From contig OX421503.1 of assembly GCA_949126835.1 (NCBI GenBank), positions 278,001-342,000 on the forward strand: a DNA stretch of 64,000 nucleotides. The letters run 5' to 3'. The notes beneath the pieces were generated by a model. That model worked only from the letters and a program-made list of their open reading frames with translations. It was not told the origin of the DNA and made no database searches. Source of the stretch: Anisus vortex. Taxonomy: Eukaryota; Mollusca; Gastropoda; Planorbidae. The first letter of the stretch is position 1; every line of letters starts with the position of its first letter. Of the stretch, positions 31,781 to 42,988 are shown piece by piece. The position numbers and the translations under genes were made by a program.

Positions 31781-32350
31781 CCGTTGTCACAGTAATGTTC
31801 ACTCCACTTTCCCCATCACTTATCACTGTCTTGTTTGCTACAGGGCCATCTATAGGACCAGGGTCCGGTTTTGTCTTGTTAGCTACAGGGCCGTCTATAG
31901 GACCCGGGTCCGGTTTTGTCTTGTTAGCTACAGGGCCGTCTATAGGACCCGGGTCCGGTTTTGTCTTGTTAGCTACAGGGCCGTCTATAGGACCCGGGTC
32001 CGGTTTTGTCTTGTTTTGTACAGGGCCGTCTATAGGACCCGGGTCCGGTTTTGTCTTGTTTTCTACAGGGCCATCTATAGGACCCAGGTCCGGTTTTGTC
32101 TTGTTTGATTCAGGGATGACTATAGGACCAGGGTCCGGCTTTGTCTTGTTTGCTACAGGGTCGTCAATTTGGCCAGGGTCTGTTACTGTTTGGTTCACTT
32201 CCGGGTCGTCTATTGCACCTGGATTTGCTTCTGTTTCGTTAATTTCGGGCTCGCCTTTTGGAGCGATCTCTGGTATAGAACTGTCTGTCACATTTTCTGA
32301 TTCAACTTCCTCAGAGTTATTTACAACTATAATTCTCCCAGACTCAGAAT
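31781..32350 (-). CDS. Probable exon of a secreted N-glycosylated repeat protein
   Basis: Minus strand: acceptor GTTCTACAG ends at 32351, donor CGG|GTATGT begins at 31780; the 570-nt exon is a multiple of three with phase-1 boundaries. The N-terminal part is acidic (NSEEVESENVTDSS). It then has about eight 15-residue repeats of DPGPIDGPVANKTKP type, each with an N-K-T glycosylation sequon, and ends GVNITVTT. Low complexity and sequons suggest an extracellular matrix or mucin-like protein. The frame also runs past the donor to a stop at 31677 and has an ATG at 32363, so a single-exon 228-aa gene is the alternative. The opposite strand is open too, but only because the repeat lacks stops. Confidence 0.6.
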
Positions 32351-32990
32351 CTGTAGAACGCATAAAAACAATACAATAAAATGTTTATAAAAGAACAAGG
32401 TACAAAATTAGGTAATCAACAACGAAAGATAAATCGCTTTATAGATCTATACATAGATCTAGTCTATACATAGATCTAGTCTATACATAGATCTAGTCTA
32501 TACATAGTCAGAACAAGATTGAAACAATATGTCATGCCTAATAATGTTGGGGTTACATCTATAAATAAAAATAATAGTTAATTTAAATGCGCGTGAGAAC
32601 TGTTGAATATAAACATATGTTAAGAGAGTTGTTATTGTTTAAATTATAATAATATTTTCTATATTTAACGTAGACTATTCCATTTTATTTATCGTCAAAG
32701 TTAAATTTACTTCTAATTTTACTCGATACCAGAGTAATCGAATTGAACTTTATTCCATTTTATTTATTGATAGTAGCCTACCATTTCGAAAATTTTAATC
32801 TTAGAATTGGAACTAGACCGCGTGACGAATAAGCTCGATACTTTTTTTTTGGCTTTGTAACACGGCAACCGTTACAAAAATAGAGATAATAAAAGCTTAC
32901 ACTGTTTGTCAATTTTCATCTTTCCTTTTTTTTTACATTTTAAAAGAGACCCACATTTAATTACTAAGCCTTTAAAGTTAATAGTCTAAT
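32351..32990. other. Non-coding (inferred intron) with short repeat
   Basis: A 17-bp repeat TATACATAGATCTAGTC, about four units, lies near 32445-32508. Otherwise AT-rich and featureless up to the LINE target duplication at 32991. Confidence 0.5.
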
Positions 32991-33002
32991 GTTTGGTTAT
33001 CA

Positions 33003-36000
33003 TTCTTCTTCTTATTCTTCGTTCTCAAATGTTATGATTGGGAGGATTCAGACAACAAGTCCGATAGCCGTAATGAACTGCGCCGTGGCTGTCAGTTGCT
33101 CTAGTCCACCGAACAGTTTGTCGTTGAGGGTAGCCCCCAGGGGCCAAAAGGCTGACCGGGTAGAAAGATACAGAGGGCAGGTCTGAAGGACATGCTCCGC
33201 ATTTTCGGGAGCTGTTTCGCAGGGGCACATTTCGCTTGCTCCGATTCGTAGTTTGCGGAACATATGTTGCTTTAGCCTGTTGTGACCAGTCCTTAGTCTG
33301 AAGATGATGTTTTGAAATTGGCGGGAGAGTTTGTAGTAAGCATCAATCTTTGGGTTGTTTTGTTGCAGCTCAGACCATCTTTCGGATTCATTCCTTTTGA
33401 GTATTGCCTTTATTTCTTCGGGGTGTAGAGATGGGTCTGTCTGGTTTTGTCTGCCTCCAGCTTTAGCTAAGGTGTCGGCAGTGTCATTTCCTTCATTTTG
33501 TATATGCCCAGGGATCCATTGGAGAACCAGTTCTTTAGTTATTTTGCTCAGTTTTAAAAGTTCTGTACTGAGTGACTGGTTGATCGGGGCATTTTGTTTT
33601 TTTAGAGACTGGAGTACTGTTTTGGCGTCAGAGAAGATGACAATCCGGCTGTTGGGGGATTGAGTGTGGCTTGTTAGTATATTTGCAGCAAGCTCAATTG
33701 CTTTTCTTTCTGCTCTAGTTGTATCTGAGAGGCTACCTGTGACAGTGGCTTTTTCTAGGAGTTCTCCATTTGGCCACTCTATGAAAACGCCGGCTCCTCC
33801 ATTTTTCAAATCTTTTCCAGTTGACCCGTCAGTATAGACTCTGGTCCATGCATTTTGAGGGTATTGTTCTCTAATGATGTTGTTTACTGCTTCTTTTAGT
33901 ATTTCGGGCGTGTAGTCAGATTTTTTTCCTATGTTGCTTAGTTCGTCTCTGATTTTTAGAGTAGGGCTTGGGTCCCAGGGGGGGAAGTGGCTGTGGGGTT
34001 GGGTAGGTTCAATTGCAATGTTTTCTATTTTATATTTACTTTTTAGATGTTTGGCTTCTTGTATAAAATTGGATCTTTGAAGTCTTTTTGTTGAGGAGGT
34101 TTTGAGTAGCTTGGGTTTTAGAGGGTGATGACCTGATGCTTCTAACTTGGTGAAGTGAGTAAGGATTTTGGTTTCTCGTCTAGTTTCCATAGAGCTTAGG
34201 TTAGTTGCATCCTCCATTGCTCTGATCGGGGTAGTTTTCATTGCTCCTGTTATGATTCGAAGTCCTAGGTTTTGAACTTTGTCTATTTTTCGGAGTTTTG
34301 ATTGGGCTGCCGTACCCCACACTGTGGCTCCATATTCTAGGGTAGGCCTTATATAACTGGTATATGTTTTTTTCAAGATAGAGTGATTTGCACCCCAGTC
34401 TGAGCCAGCAAGTTTTTTCATCAAAGCTAGTCTTTGGATTCCCTTTTTCTGTGAGTTTTCTATTTGACTTTTCCAGGTTAGTTTTGGGTCAAACGTAACT
34501 CCTAAATATGTGGGATTGTCATTTTTTTCAAGGATTGTTTTATCTAAGGTCAGTTTGAGGCTTTGTACTTTAGTAGATAGAGAGAAAATTGAGTATGTAG
34601 TTTTTTTTTAGTTTATGGTCATTCCCCATTCTGTGGACCATAGGTTGAGGTTGTTTAGTGCATCTTGTAGCCTAAATTTTGAGGTGCCTATATATTCTTC
34701 TGTGCTTATTAGAGCAAGATCGTCTGCGTACATGCTGCTTTTTACTTTTCTAGGAATATGTTGAATTAGGTCATTTATGAAAATGAGAAATAGTGTGGGT
34801 GAAAGTACACCTCCCTGGGGAACTCCATTTTGTATTGTTGCTATGTTGCTCCTTTTTCCTTGCAAGTTGACTATAGCTTTTCGATTTGTTAGGTATTCTG
34901 TAATCCAGTTTAACATTTTGTGGGATATATGGTTGTTTAATAGCTTTAGGATTAGACCTTCTTTCCAGACCTTATCGAATGCTTTTTCTAGGTCGACCCA
35001 GACAATGGTCGTTGGTTTCTTTTCCTGGAATCCATCTTCTATTTCTTGGGCTATATAAGCTATTTGGTCTTCTGTTGATCGACATTTTCTGAAACCTGCC
35101 TGTTCATCTGCTAGTATATTTTCAGATTCAAGAAGCCATGTGAGCCTATTGTTGACCATTCTTTCCATTAGTTTGCAGACGCAACTGGTTAAACTTATTG
35201 GGCGGTAGCTGTCAACTTGGTTTCTTGGTTTACCATGCTTTAGTATAGGGATCATGATAGCTTTTTTCCAGACAGTTGGAATTTTTCCTGACTTCCAGCT
35301 AGCATTGAATATTTGCAGTAGTTTTTTCTTTGCCAGAGGTCCTAAGTGAATAAGCATATCATTTGAGATCTTGTCTGATCCTGGAGCTTGTTTGGGTTTG
35401 AGGAGTTTCAGTGAGTCATCAAACTCTTTCATGCTGAGATTTGCTGTCATTCCATGAGAGTGTGGTGTGGACATTTTTGGAGCTTTCTCTATGTGGTCAT
35501 TGACTTCTCTGGCTCTTTTTTCGGTGATACTAATATTTCCTACGCTGCTAAAGTGTTTTATAAATTTTTGAGCAGCTTCGCGGCCTGTGAGCTTTTCTTG
35601 GTCTGCGTCTAGGACTATTGGCGAAGATTTGTTCTCCTCTTGGTTCAGACTTTTGGCGATTTTCCACAGCTTATGGCCATCTCTGTCTGCATTTAGTTTT
35701 TCTGTCTTTTCATGCCAGCTCTTCCTAATTGACGAGAGATATTCCTTTCTGAAGATTGCGTTTGCAGCTTTTAGTTGTATATTATTTTCTATCGTTGGGG
35801 ATTCTTCTGCTAGGTTTCTTGCTTTGATGGTTTCATTGTGGAGGAGTTCCAAGTGTTGAGACCAGTTTGGTATATAATTTTTCCTGGCTCCTCTTGGGAT
35901 GGATTCCTTAGCTGCTTTAAGGAGAGCTCTAGAGAATTCAGTGTAGGATTTGTTTATCCGATTTGTTTTGCCATTGATGTGTGTCACATAGACATCTGTT

Positions 36001-37356
36001 AAGCGTGCAAAGAGGTTCCAATTTGCTTTCTTGTAGTTCCATCTGGGAAGGGTGGGGTTTTCTATGGGCAGGTGAGTGGTTTCTATTTGGATGAGAATGG
36101 GTCTGTGGTCACTGGTGGCTAGTTGGTCAGCGACTACTCTTTTACTTCCTATGGATATTGTATTGGTAGCAAAGGCTAAGTCTGGAGTTGATGAAGTCAT
36201 CCATGATCTGGAGTAAAAGGTGGGTGGGTCTTCTGGCTGGTTTAGGAGAATCAGACTGTTTTCGGCTTGCCACTCCTCAATTTCTTCTCCCCTGGCATTG
36301 AGGTCTGGATATCCCCAGCTCTGGGAGCGGCTGTTCATATCACCCAGTATTAGACACTCTTCATTTATTGGGATTTGAATTCTGCCAAGTTCTAGCTCTT
36401 TGTCTGGTGGGCAGTAGCAATTGATTATGTTTAGGTTTCCCCCTGGTAGGATCAGCTTGGTCCCCATTATTTCAGATTGCGTGGAGCTTGGTATGATGAT
36501 ATCTGAGGTAGGTATGTTGTTTTTGACGAGAGTAAGAATTCCCCCTTTAGATCTGTTTTCCCTGTCTTGTCTTAAGCATGTGTAGCCTCTAATTGAGAAA
36601 CGCAGATTGCTATTGAGGTGAGTTTCTTGGATGCATGCCACATCTACTTCATTTTTATGGAGGAAGATCTTTAAGGCTTCTTTTTTCTTTTGGATGCCCT
36701 CTGCATTCCATTGGAGAAAGACTAAATAGTGTTTTGTTTTCCCCTTAATGTTCTTGTCAGTAGAGTTTACTTCCTTTTCTCTGCTCCTGACTTCACAAGC
36801 AGAGGAGGAATAACCACCAGTTTGCTTGGGTGGGCTCCTTCGAGGCGGAGAGCCCGGCCCCCTACCTGCACGGCGGGATTCCACAGGCAGGACGCCACAA
36901 CTATATGTACTATTATCTGTTTCCTCCATCATTTTGAGGTTTGCGTGCCGACGTGTTTTGCGCCAGTTGGCCCGTGGACTCCCGACTTCAGCCTGCTTTT
37001 CTTTCTGGATGTGCTTCCATAGCCTTTGATCAACCAAGATCGTCTGCAAGGCAGCAGTTGATTTATTTTTGGAGTTTTCTCTCCTAGATGATTGCTATCC
37101 CTAGCTAACGGCCTCATCTGTCCGGGTTTAGAGTTTGAGCGCTCTCTGTTCACTTTTTGCAGTCATTTCTTTGGATTTATAAGGCATTTTTTAAAGAGTA
37201 TCCTTACCACGGGATACCCCACCTCACCCTCCATGACAGCAAACCAGTTGGTCCGCGGCCGCTTATTCAGTATTCACGGCTAACCCTTATATCTAAAGGT
37301 CATTCCCCTATCCGCCACCTGGGGACGCGCTTGGTAGGAGATGATAGCTCCCTCAA
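33003..37356 (-). mobile_element. Full-length LINE (RNase H-bearing, I-like)
   Basis: 4.35-kb element flanked by a 12-bp target duplication GTTTGGTTATCA (32991-33002 and 37357-37368). On its own strand it starts TTGAGGGAGCTATCATC, has about 300 bp of leader, one long frame and a (GAA)n-type tail (33003-33022, seen as TTCTTCTTC on plus). The intact duplication and leader argue against 5' truncation. No separate ORF1 was found. Confidence 0.88.
33048..37049 (-). pseudogene. LINE endonuclease-RT-RNase H frame with one stop codon
   Basis: The frame from 37049 to 33048 is continuous except for one TAA at 34610-34608 (GMTIN*KKTTYSIF). Before it are 813 codons: an Arg-rich N-terminus, EEP endonuclease from about residue 108 (FLQWNAEGI, CIQETHL, LGDMNSRSQSWG, SDHRPI), then RT (MIPILKHGKPRNQVDSYRPI, DEQAGFRKCRS, VWVDLEKAFDKVW, GVPQGGVLSP, MYADDLALIS). 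After it come YIRPTLEYGATVWG, RNase H (VYTDGSTGKD, FSDAKTVLQSL, WIPGHIQNEGNDTADTLA) and a Cys-rich end (CPCETAPENAEHVLQTCP). The stop lies after the catalytic core, so a truncated protein would lack RNase H. Marked pseudogene for that reason only. Confidence 0.9.
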
Positions 37357-37368
37357 GTTTGGTTATCA

Positions 37369-37725
37369 ATTTTTAATGATTAAATAAAGTCAATAGTTGG
37401 TTGAAATATCTGTTTAAAGTGTTGTTGACAAAATTGAATCTCATAATTAAAACATGAACTCGGTTTGTGGCCCTACAGAAACAACTTTCGGGTTCTTGAA
37501 AAGGTCAAGGTTAGCCTAGTACATGGTCCTAGTTTACCCGCTCCTGAAAGCCTTAAATATAACCTTATCAAATACCTGATGCGCCTATGACCCTCCCCGT
37601 AGCTTAGTTCAATATATTCATAAGTCTGATGAGGTCATGAGCGACTAAATAAAAAGGGATATATTTAATTTTATTCCTCCCCAGACTTAATACTAAAACA
37701 ATACAAAAACTCAACTAGAGTTTAC
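37369..37725. other. Non-coding (inferred intron)
   Basis: No gene or repeat recognised between the LINE target duplication and the small exon. Confidence 0.5.
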
Positions 37726-37797
37726 CTGATCCAGCGTCACGTGCATTGAAAACACTAGTTGCGTCAGGTGCATTGAAATCACTAGTTACATCATCAT
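37726..37797 (-). CDS. Probable 72-nt phase-1 exon
   Basis: On the minus strand a T-rich tract ending TTATTCAG precedes 72 bases, followed by CAG|GTAAAC. The 24 codons encode an acidic Asp/Ala/Ser/Thr-rich stretch with an internal near-duplicate (SDFNAPDAT, SVFNARDAG). Both boundaries are phase 1, matching the exon at 53288-53348 upstream and 31781-32350 downstream. Good splice sites, length divisible by three and phase agreement are the evidence; no homology is claimed. Confidence 0.5.
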
Positions 37798-38030
37798 CTG
37801 AATAAGATTGAAAATTAGAAATTTTTATTTTTAGACACTCTTGCAAGTTATTTTCTTGAGATGTTCTCGTCTCCCCTGCCACTTCATTTACCAAATTAAA
37901 ACATCAGTAAACAATGCATTAGGTTTTGAATTCTTAGATTTACAATTCATATGTTGCAAGTTTAAGGCATTGACATGGTTTTTCTGTTGTATGGTTCAAA
38001 CACTTATTAGTCTGCTTTGTTTAACAAATG
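37798..38030. other. Non-coding (inferred intron)
   Basis: Includes the T-rich minus-strand acceptor tract next to 37798. Nothing else seen. Confidence 0.45.
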
Positions 38031-39463
38031 GTGTCTGTCTGCACTGTCTGTCTGCACTGTCTGTCTCCACCGTCTGTCTGCACCGTCGGTCTGCACTGTC
38101 TGTCTGTACCGTCTGTCTGCACCGTCTGTCTGCACTGTCTGTCTGCACTGTCTGTCTGCACTGTCTGTCTGCACTGTCTGTCTGCACTGTCTGTCTGCAC
38201 TGTCTGTCTGCACTGTCTGCCTGCACTGTCTGCCTGCACTGTCTGCCTGCACTGTCTGCCTGCATTGTCTGCCAGCACTGTCTGTCTGCACTGTCTATCT
38301 GCACTGTCTGCCTGCACTGTCTGCCTGCACTGTCTGTCTGAACTGTCTGCCTGCACTGTCTGTCAGCACTGTCTGCCTGCACTGTCTGTCTGCACTGTCT
38401 GCCTGCACTGTCTGTCTGCACCGTCTGTCTGCACCGTCGGTCTGCACTGTCTGTCTGTACCGTCTGTCTGCACCGTCTGTCTGCACTGTCTGTCTGCACT
38501 GTCTGTCTGCACTGTCTGTCTGCACTGTCTGCCTGCACTGTCTGCCTGCACTGTCTGCCTGCACTGTCTGCCTGCACTGTCTGCCTGCATTGTCTACCAG
38601 CACTGTCTGTCTGCACTGTCTGTCTGCACTGTCTGCCTGCACTGTCTGCCTGCACTGTCTGTCTGCACTGTCTGTCTGCACTGTCTGTCTGCACTGTCTG
38701 TTTGCACTGTCTGTCTGCACTGTCTGTCTGCACTGTCTGCCTGCACTGTCTGAACTGTCTGCCTGCACTGTCTGTCTGCACCGTCTGTCTGCACCGTCGG
38801 TCTGCACTGTCTGTCTGTACCGTCTGTCTGCACCGTCTGTCTGCACTGTCTGTCTGCACTGTCTGTCTGCACTGTCTGTCTGCACTGTCTGCCTGCACTG
38901 TCTGCCTGCACTGTCTGCCTGCACTGTCTGCCTGCACTGTCTGCCTGCATTGTCTGCCAGCACTGTCTGTCTGCACTGTCTGTCTGCACTGTCTGCCTGC
39001 ACTGTCTGCCTGCACTGTCTGTCTGCACTGTCTGTCTGCACTGTCTGTCTGCACTGTCTGTTTGCACTGTCTGTCTGCACTGTCTGTCTGCACTGTCTGC
39101 CTGCACTGTCTGAACTGTCTGCCTGCACTGTCTATCAGCACTGTCTGCCTGCACTGTCTGTCTGCACTGTCTACCTGCACTGTCTGTCTGCACCGTCTGT
39201 CTGCACCGTCGGTCTGCACTGTCTGTCTGCACCGTCTGTCTGCACCGCCTGTCTGCACTGTCTGTCTGCACTGTCTGTCTGCACTGTCTGTCTGCACTGT
39301 CTGTCTGCACTGTCTGCCTGCACTGTCTGTCTGCACTGTCTGCCTGCACTGTCTGTCTGCACTGTCTGTCTGCACCGTCTGTCTGCACCGTCTGTCTGCA
39401 CTGTCTGTATGCACTGTCTGTATGCACTGTCTGTCTGCACTGTCTGTCTGCACTGTCTGCCTG
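38031..39463. repeat. 13-bp satellite CTGTCTGYCTGCA, about 110 units
   Basis: Tandem array whose variants (CTGTCTGTCTGCA, CTGTCTGCCTGCA, CCGTCTGTCTGCA, CCGTCGGTCTGCA) form a higher-order pattern: 38401-38760 and 38761-39120 are the same 360 bp with one difference seen. Since 13 is not a multiple of 3 and the unit lacks stops in any frame, long open frames appear on both strands; they are not genes. Confidence 0.95.
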
Positions 39464-39577
39464 AGTAGTATAGTAGGGTCTTTTCGAGGCGGATTTACGG
39501 GTGAGGGTGACGGGTGACCCGGAAGTGACCCCTACCGGAAGTGACGTCATCCAAGATGGCGTCTTGTCGTGTTGTTA
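39464..39577. repeat. Satellite flank, right-type
   Basis: GAGTAGTATAGTAGGGTCTT followed by CGAGGCGGATTTACGGGTGA and GGAAGTGACGTCATCC. The inverse of this block precedes the second 13-bp array (49853-49974). Its continuation resumes at 41953 after the DNA transposon. Confidence 0.8.
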
Positions 39578-41952
39578 GGGGCCGTCCATAAATTACGTCA
39601 CACGATTAGGGGGGGGGGGAGGGGGGTCACGCATTTGTGACTATGTGTGACGAGGGGGGGAGGGGGGGGGTCTCAGATATCCGACGTCACATGAAAATGA
39701 AGATACATATATATGATTGTGCGCTATAGACTACTATGCCGTTTGATCGATCGGGACAACCAAAAATGGACATTTACTCGCAACTTTCAGGAATATAAAA
39801 TTTTAGTTTAACAATTAAGCTGCTGACTTTGTTGATTTTATATAAATAAAAGTATGCCATTTATGCACATATGAAAACTGTAATTTAAAAAAAAGAAATA
39901 GCTCCTCGCCGTAATAGAGAGTAGCTTCCCTTTCATTTTGCTTTCACTGAGAGTGTTTGAGTTTTCTCGACTTTTTTTTATATTGCTGCGCACTCTGTTG
40001 TTTTGTTTGCACTGTTGGTTTATACTTTATACTGTACTTTTTTTTCTCTCTATTGTTGATCTCGCTATTATTCTTTTAATTTCTATATGTTTTGTATGGA
40101 CACAATGTGTCCACGGGTCAACTAGTTACTATTAATAAGCATTGTAAATTAAAACTTTGATCGCATTGTTTCTTAGCTATTCAAAGGATGATCGCATCGC
40201 GAATGCGTCATAATGCTAAAAAGAAGTGGGGAAAATGCCCTATCCCGACAATCACCTTCGTGCATCCAGGGACACAAGCTAATTCGGTCGGTGCATGCTG
40301 AAATCCAAATTCAGTCCAATGGTTTAGGAAACCGAGAACCTGTTGGTTATTCAGCACCGACTTACATCAGATCTGGAAAACACTCTTCATCAACAGCAAT
40401 CAGTCATGGACTCGATTTCAAGAAATTGCTTAGTCTCAAGGAATTTGATGTCATTACACGGAGTAGTATTGATCGCATGGTGAAACCAATGCAACAGTTA
40501 TTGTGGCCCAGACGAGAACCCAAGATAGGGAAAAGTTATTAAGGTTGCAGTCCACCACTTTCTTCAGAACGATTTTGATGCTGTATTCATCACTACCAAT
40601 GCTACAGGGAGAAGTTCGTTTAATAGGGTCGAAATGAAAATGGCGCCACTCAGTAAGGAACTTACTGGATTGATATTACCACTTGACCACTATGGTAGTC
40701 ATTTGAACGTTAGAGGTGTTACCATAGATGCTGATTTAGAAAAGAAGAATTTTCAGTTTGCAGGCAATACTCTAGTTAAAATTTGGTCACAGTTGGTAGT
40801 CGATAATTTTCCAAAAGTGGCATAATTCATCAACCCATTCATAGATGAAGAACACCTGTTGTCTAAAGATCAAAAATGGTTTGACGTTCATGTACGAACA
40901 AGCCAATACTTAACTCAAATTGTAAAATGCACCGAAATACTGTGCTGTTCAAAACCAAGAAGCCCATATTTCAATGTAGTAACGTAGAGATTTTTTCCCC
41001 CTCCTTTACCAGTTGTTCAATCAGGCGAAGGTCTTAAAATTCCAGATCGGACAACAGATGGAGCGTCGCATAAGATTCCATCTCTGTTTGCAGTTCAAAG
41101 TCCGTGTTCTTAGTTGTATGTTAAATGCGCTCTTAGCTTACATTATGTTTGTTGGCAGCGCTATACAAATATTATTATTATTATTATTAAGTCTGAAAGT
41201 GGATGATATCCTTCCCCAGCCATCAAATCCTTACCGTTCGATTCCATACGATTTTTACTGTCCCTCAATACAAATACAATCTGTGCTTAGCGATAGGATT
41301 TGCAAAAAATGTCATATGTACTTCGTTTCGTTAGTCATGCTGAACATCCATTCCTCAACACACAAGCAGGAATCAATTATTCCTCCCAAACCTATCAAGC
41401 CACAAAGAGTTGCTGCACGTAGGCAACGTGAACTAATGGTTATTATCGCATTATTATCGCAAATGCAGAAAATGGAGAGAGTGCTGAATGGATAGATGAA
41501 GAAGAGTTTGATTTGATTGGAATATCCATTCCACCTGATGAAGAGACCAATACTTTCCCTATTTATTCCATGAAGGAGCATTTTTCATCACCATGGGAGA
41601 ATGCATGATAAACATACATTTTTTTATTTTTTTTTTATAAACTTCATTTTTTTTTAAATTGTATTAATTTATTTTTGTGCACATGATATTAAATTATTGT
41701 TATAATTACACTTTTGACTTTTCTTTTGTGTAATACAAAATTCATTAATTACAAAACGATGACAAATAAAAGTAATTTGGAACCTGTAAATTTGTATTTT
41801 AAAAATATATCTTTTGAGGGGGGGGGGGGTGCAGATTTTCTGATGTCATATTTGAGGGGGGGTCTGACTTTTTGTGACGATTTGTGACAAGGGGGGGAGG
41901 GGGGGGGTAAAAAATCAGCCAAAATCGTGTGACGTAATTTATGGACGGCCCC
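39578..41952 (+). mobile_element. DNA transposon with TTA target duplication
   Basis: 2375 bp with perfect terminal inverted repeats of about 30 bp starting GGGGCCGTCCATAAATTACG. TTA lies at 39575-39577 and 41953-41955, the 3-bp duplication typical of PIF/Harbinger, to which it is tentatively assigned. Both subterminal regions carry long G runs and TGTGACGA words (39605-39675 and 41815-41925), candidate transposase-binding or quadruplex sequence. A short repeat ending GCGCTATACAAAT(ATT)n sits inside at about 41089-41190. Confidence 0.85.
40213..41608 (+). pseudogene. Decayed transposase-like protein
   Basis: Fragments in shifting frames: 40213-40542 (109 codons; SAPTYIRSGKHSSSTAISHGLDF), about 40540-40825 (VHHFLQNDFDAVFITTNATG, MAPLSKELTGLILPLDHYGSHLN, LEKKNFQFAGNTLVKIWSQL), then HVRTSQYLTQIVKC, RSPYFNVVT, and a zinc-finger-like CDRICKKCHMYFVSLVMLNIHSSTHK region near 41275-41360 in altered form. 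I recall proteins of this type as uncharacterised transposon-associated proteins in invertebrates, but cannot name a family. Several stops and the inserted repeat make it dead. Confidence 0.65.
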
Positions 41953-41955
41953 TTA

Positions 41956-42190
41956 CACGACCGGCCGTGACCTAGTGACCTAGTGCCCTAGTGACACGGC
42001 AGTGCCCTTTTGACCTAGTGACCTTTTGACCCCGTGACCGTGCGGTTATTTTGTGGTATTACACGTGCTTTGAGCACGTGCTTTAATTAAAGATGGCGGA
42101 ACCAAGATGGCGGTTCCTCGTGTTGTTAGCACGTGGTTAGATTAATAATAATATCATGGTAATAAACAAGTTTATTTGTAATATACATAT
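41956..42190. repeat. Continuation of the satellite flank
   Basis: Repeats of GTGACCTAGTGACC, a CACGTGCTTTGAGCACGTG palindrome (42064-42082) and an AAGATGGCGG...CTCGTGTTGTTAG block that duplicates 39553-39577. It was contiguous with 39464-39577 before the DNA transposon came in. Confidence 0.65.
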
Positions 42191-42815
42191 TGTTACGAAT
42201 CTCGGTCATAAATGAATGACGTAGTAAGGCATTGACCTCTTAACAAGTGCGTATCAGAGTCCAAAGCGACCAAGGTTTGACCTTTATGCCCTGAGGGCAG
42301 TTTAAATAAAATAATTCGTTCAAATCCCGTGGAAATTGGGGGATAATTCTGGATCGTAGTAATTATAGAGAAAGAGGTTAAAATGCGTATTAAGACCCTG
42401 TAGAATCTTCGATGATAGTTTTCTTTGTAAAGTTCCGACCTCCTTAAAGTTAGTTCAGTTTAAACGTTTGTAGAGTGAAGTCGCTATATTCATACATGTA
42501 CATATAATGCCATTTTATTGATACTTATGTTGCCACCAGTTGATGAAGTTTATTGATCGTTTATATTGAGTCTACAATTTAAATAAAATTGTTTATTCAA
42601 CAACTGGAGTTGTTTGATCTATCGTTGTTGAGAAAGGTGTTGAAGATAATTATCACGAATATAACTACATTACTGCATAGACCTGTCAGTCAAGGAACCC
42701 CTAGCTTGGGCTACAGATTAGCAGAATCTAGAGACTTCTAATAAAGATACAACTATATTCATTGAATCCGATTTAACGAGTCGTAATAATAATCAACCTA
42801 AAGAGGTCCATAACA
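42191..42815 (+). repeat. 5' LTR, copy 2
   Basis: Same organisation as copy 1: TGTTACG start, TAACA end, followed by the TGGGGTCTTCGTCCGATA primer site at 42819-42836. Confidence 0.9.
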
Positions 42816-42988
42816 GTTTGGGGTCTTCGTCCGATATAGTTGTATAGTGAAGCATATATTCAAGTTGAGTTGTGTTGTGTGTAAAGCCGTGACCTACTGA
42901 GCAAGCCTAAGAACGCTGAAATTATTCTTCCGATTGGAAAAACGTAAGTTGGAAAAATTTACCACTTTATAAATCTCTTAACTAAAGA

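Noticed and set aside
31707..32379. Plus-strand ORFs of 133 and 208 codons
   Set aside because: Shadows of the 45-bp repeat. The minus strand has the better reading with glycosylation sequons and splice sites.
36729..37387. Plus-strand and other minus-strand ORFs over the LINE 5' region
   Set aside because: Shadows of the LINE protein and its leader. An overlapping 74-codon minus frame (37153-36929) could be a short leader ORF but nothing supports it.
37996..39550. Long Cys-rich or Gln/Arg-rich ORFs (up to 485 codons) on both strands
   Set aside because: The 13-bp unit has no stop in any frame and 13 is not a multiple of 3, so all six frames stay open and give the same 13-residue periodic peptides. 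This is satellite DNA.
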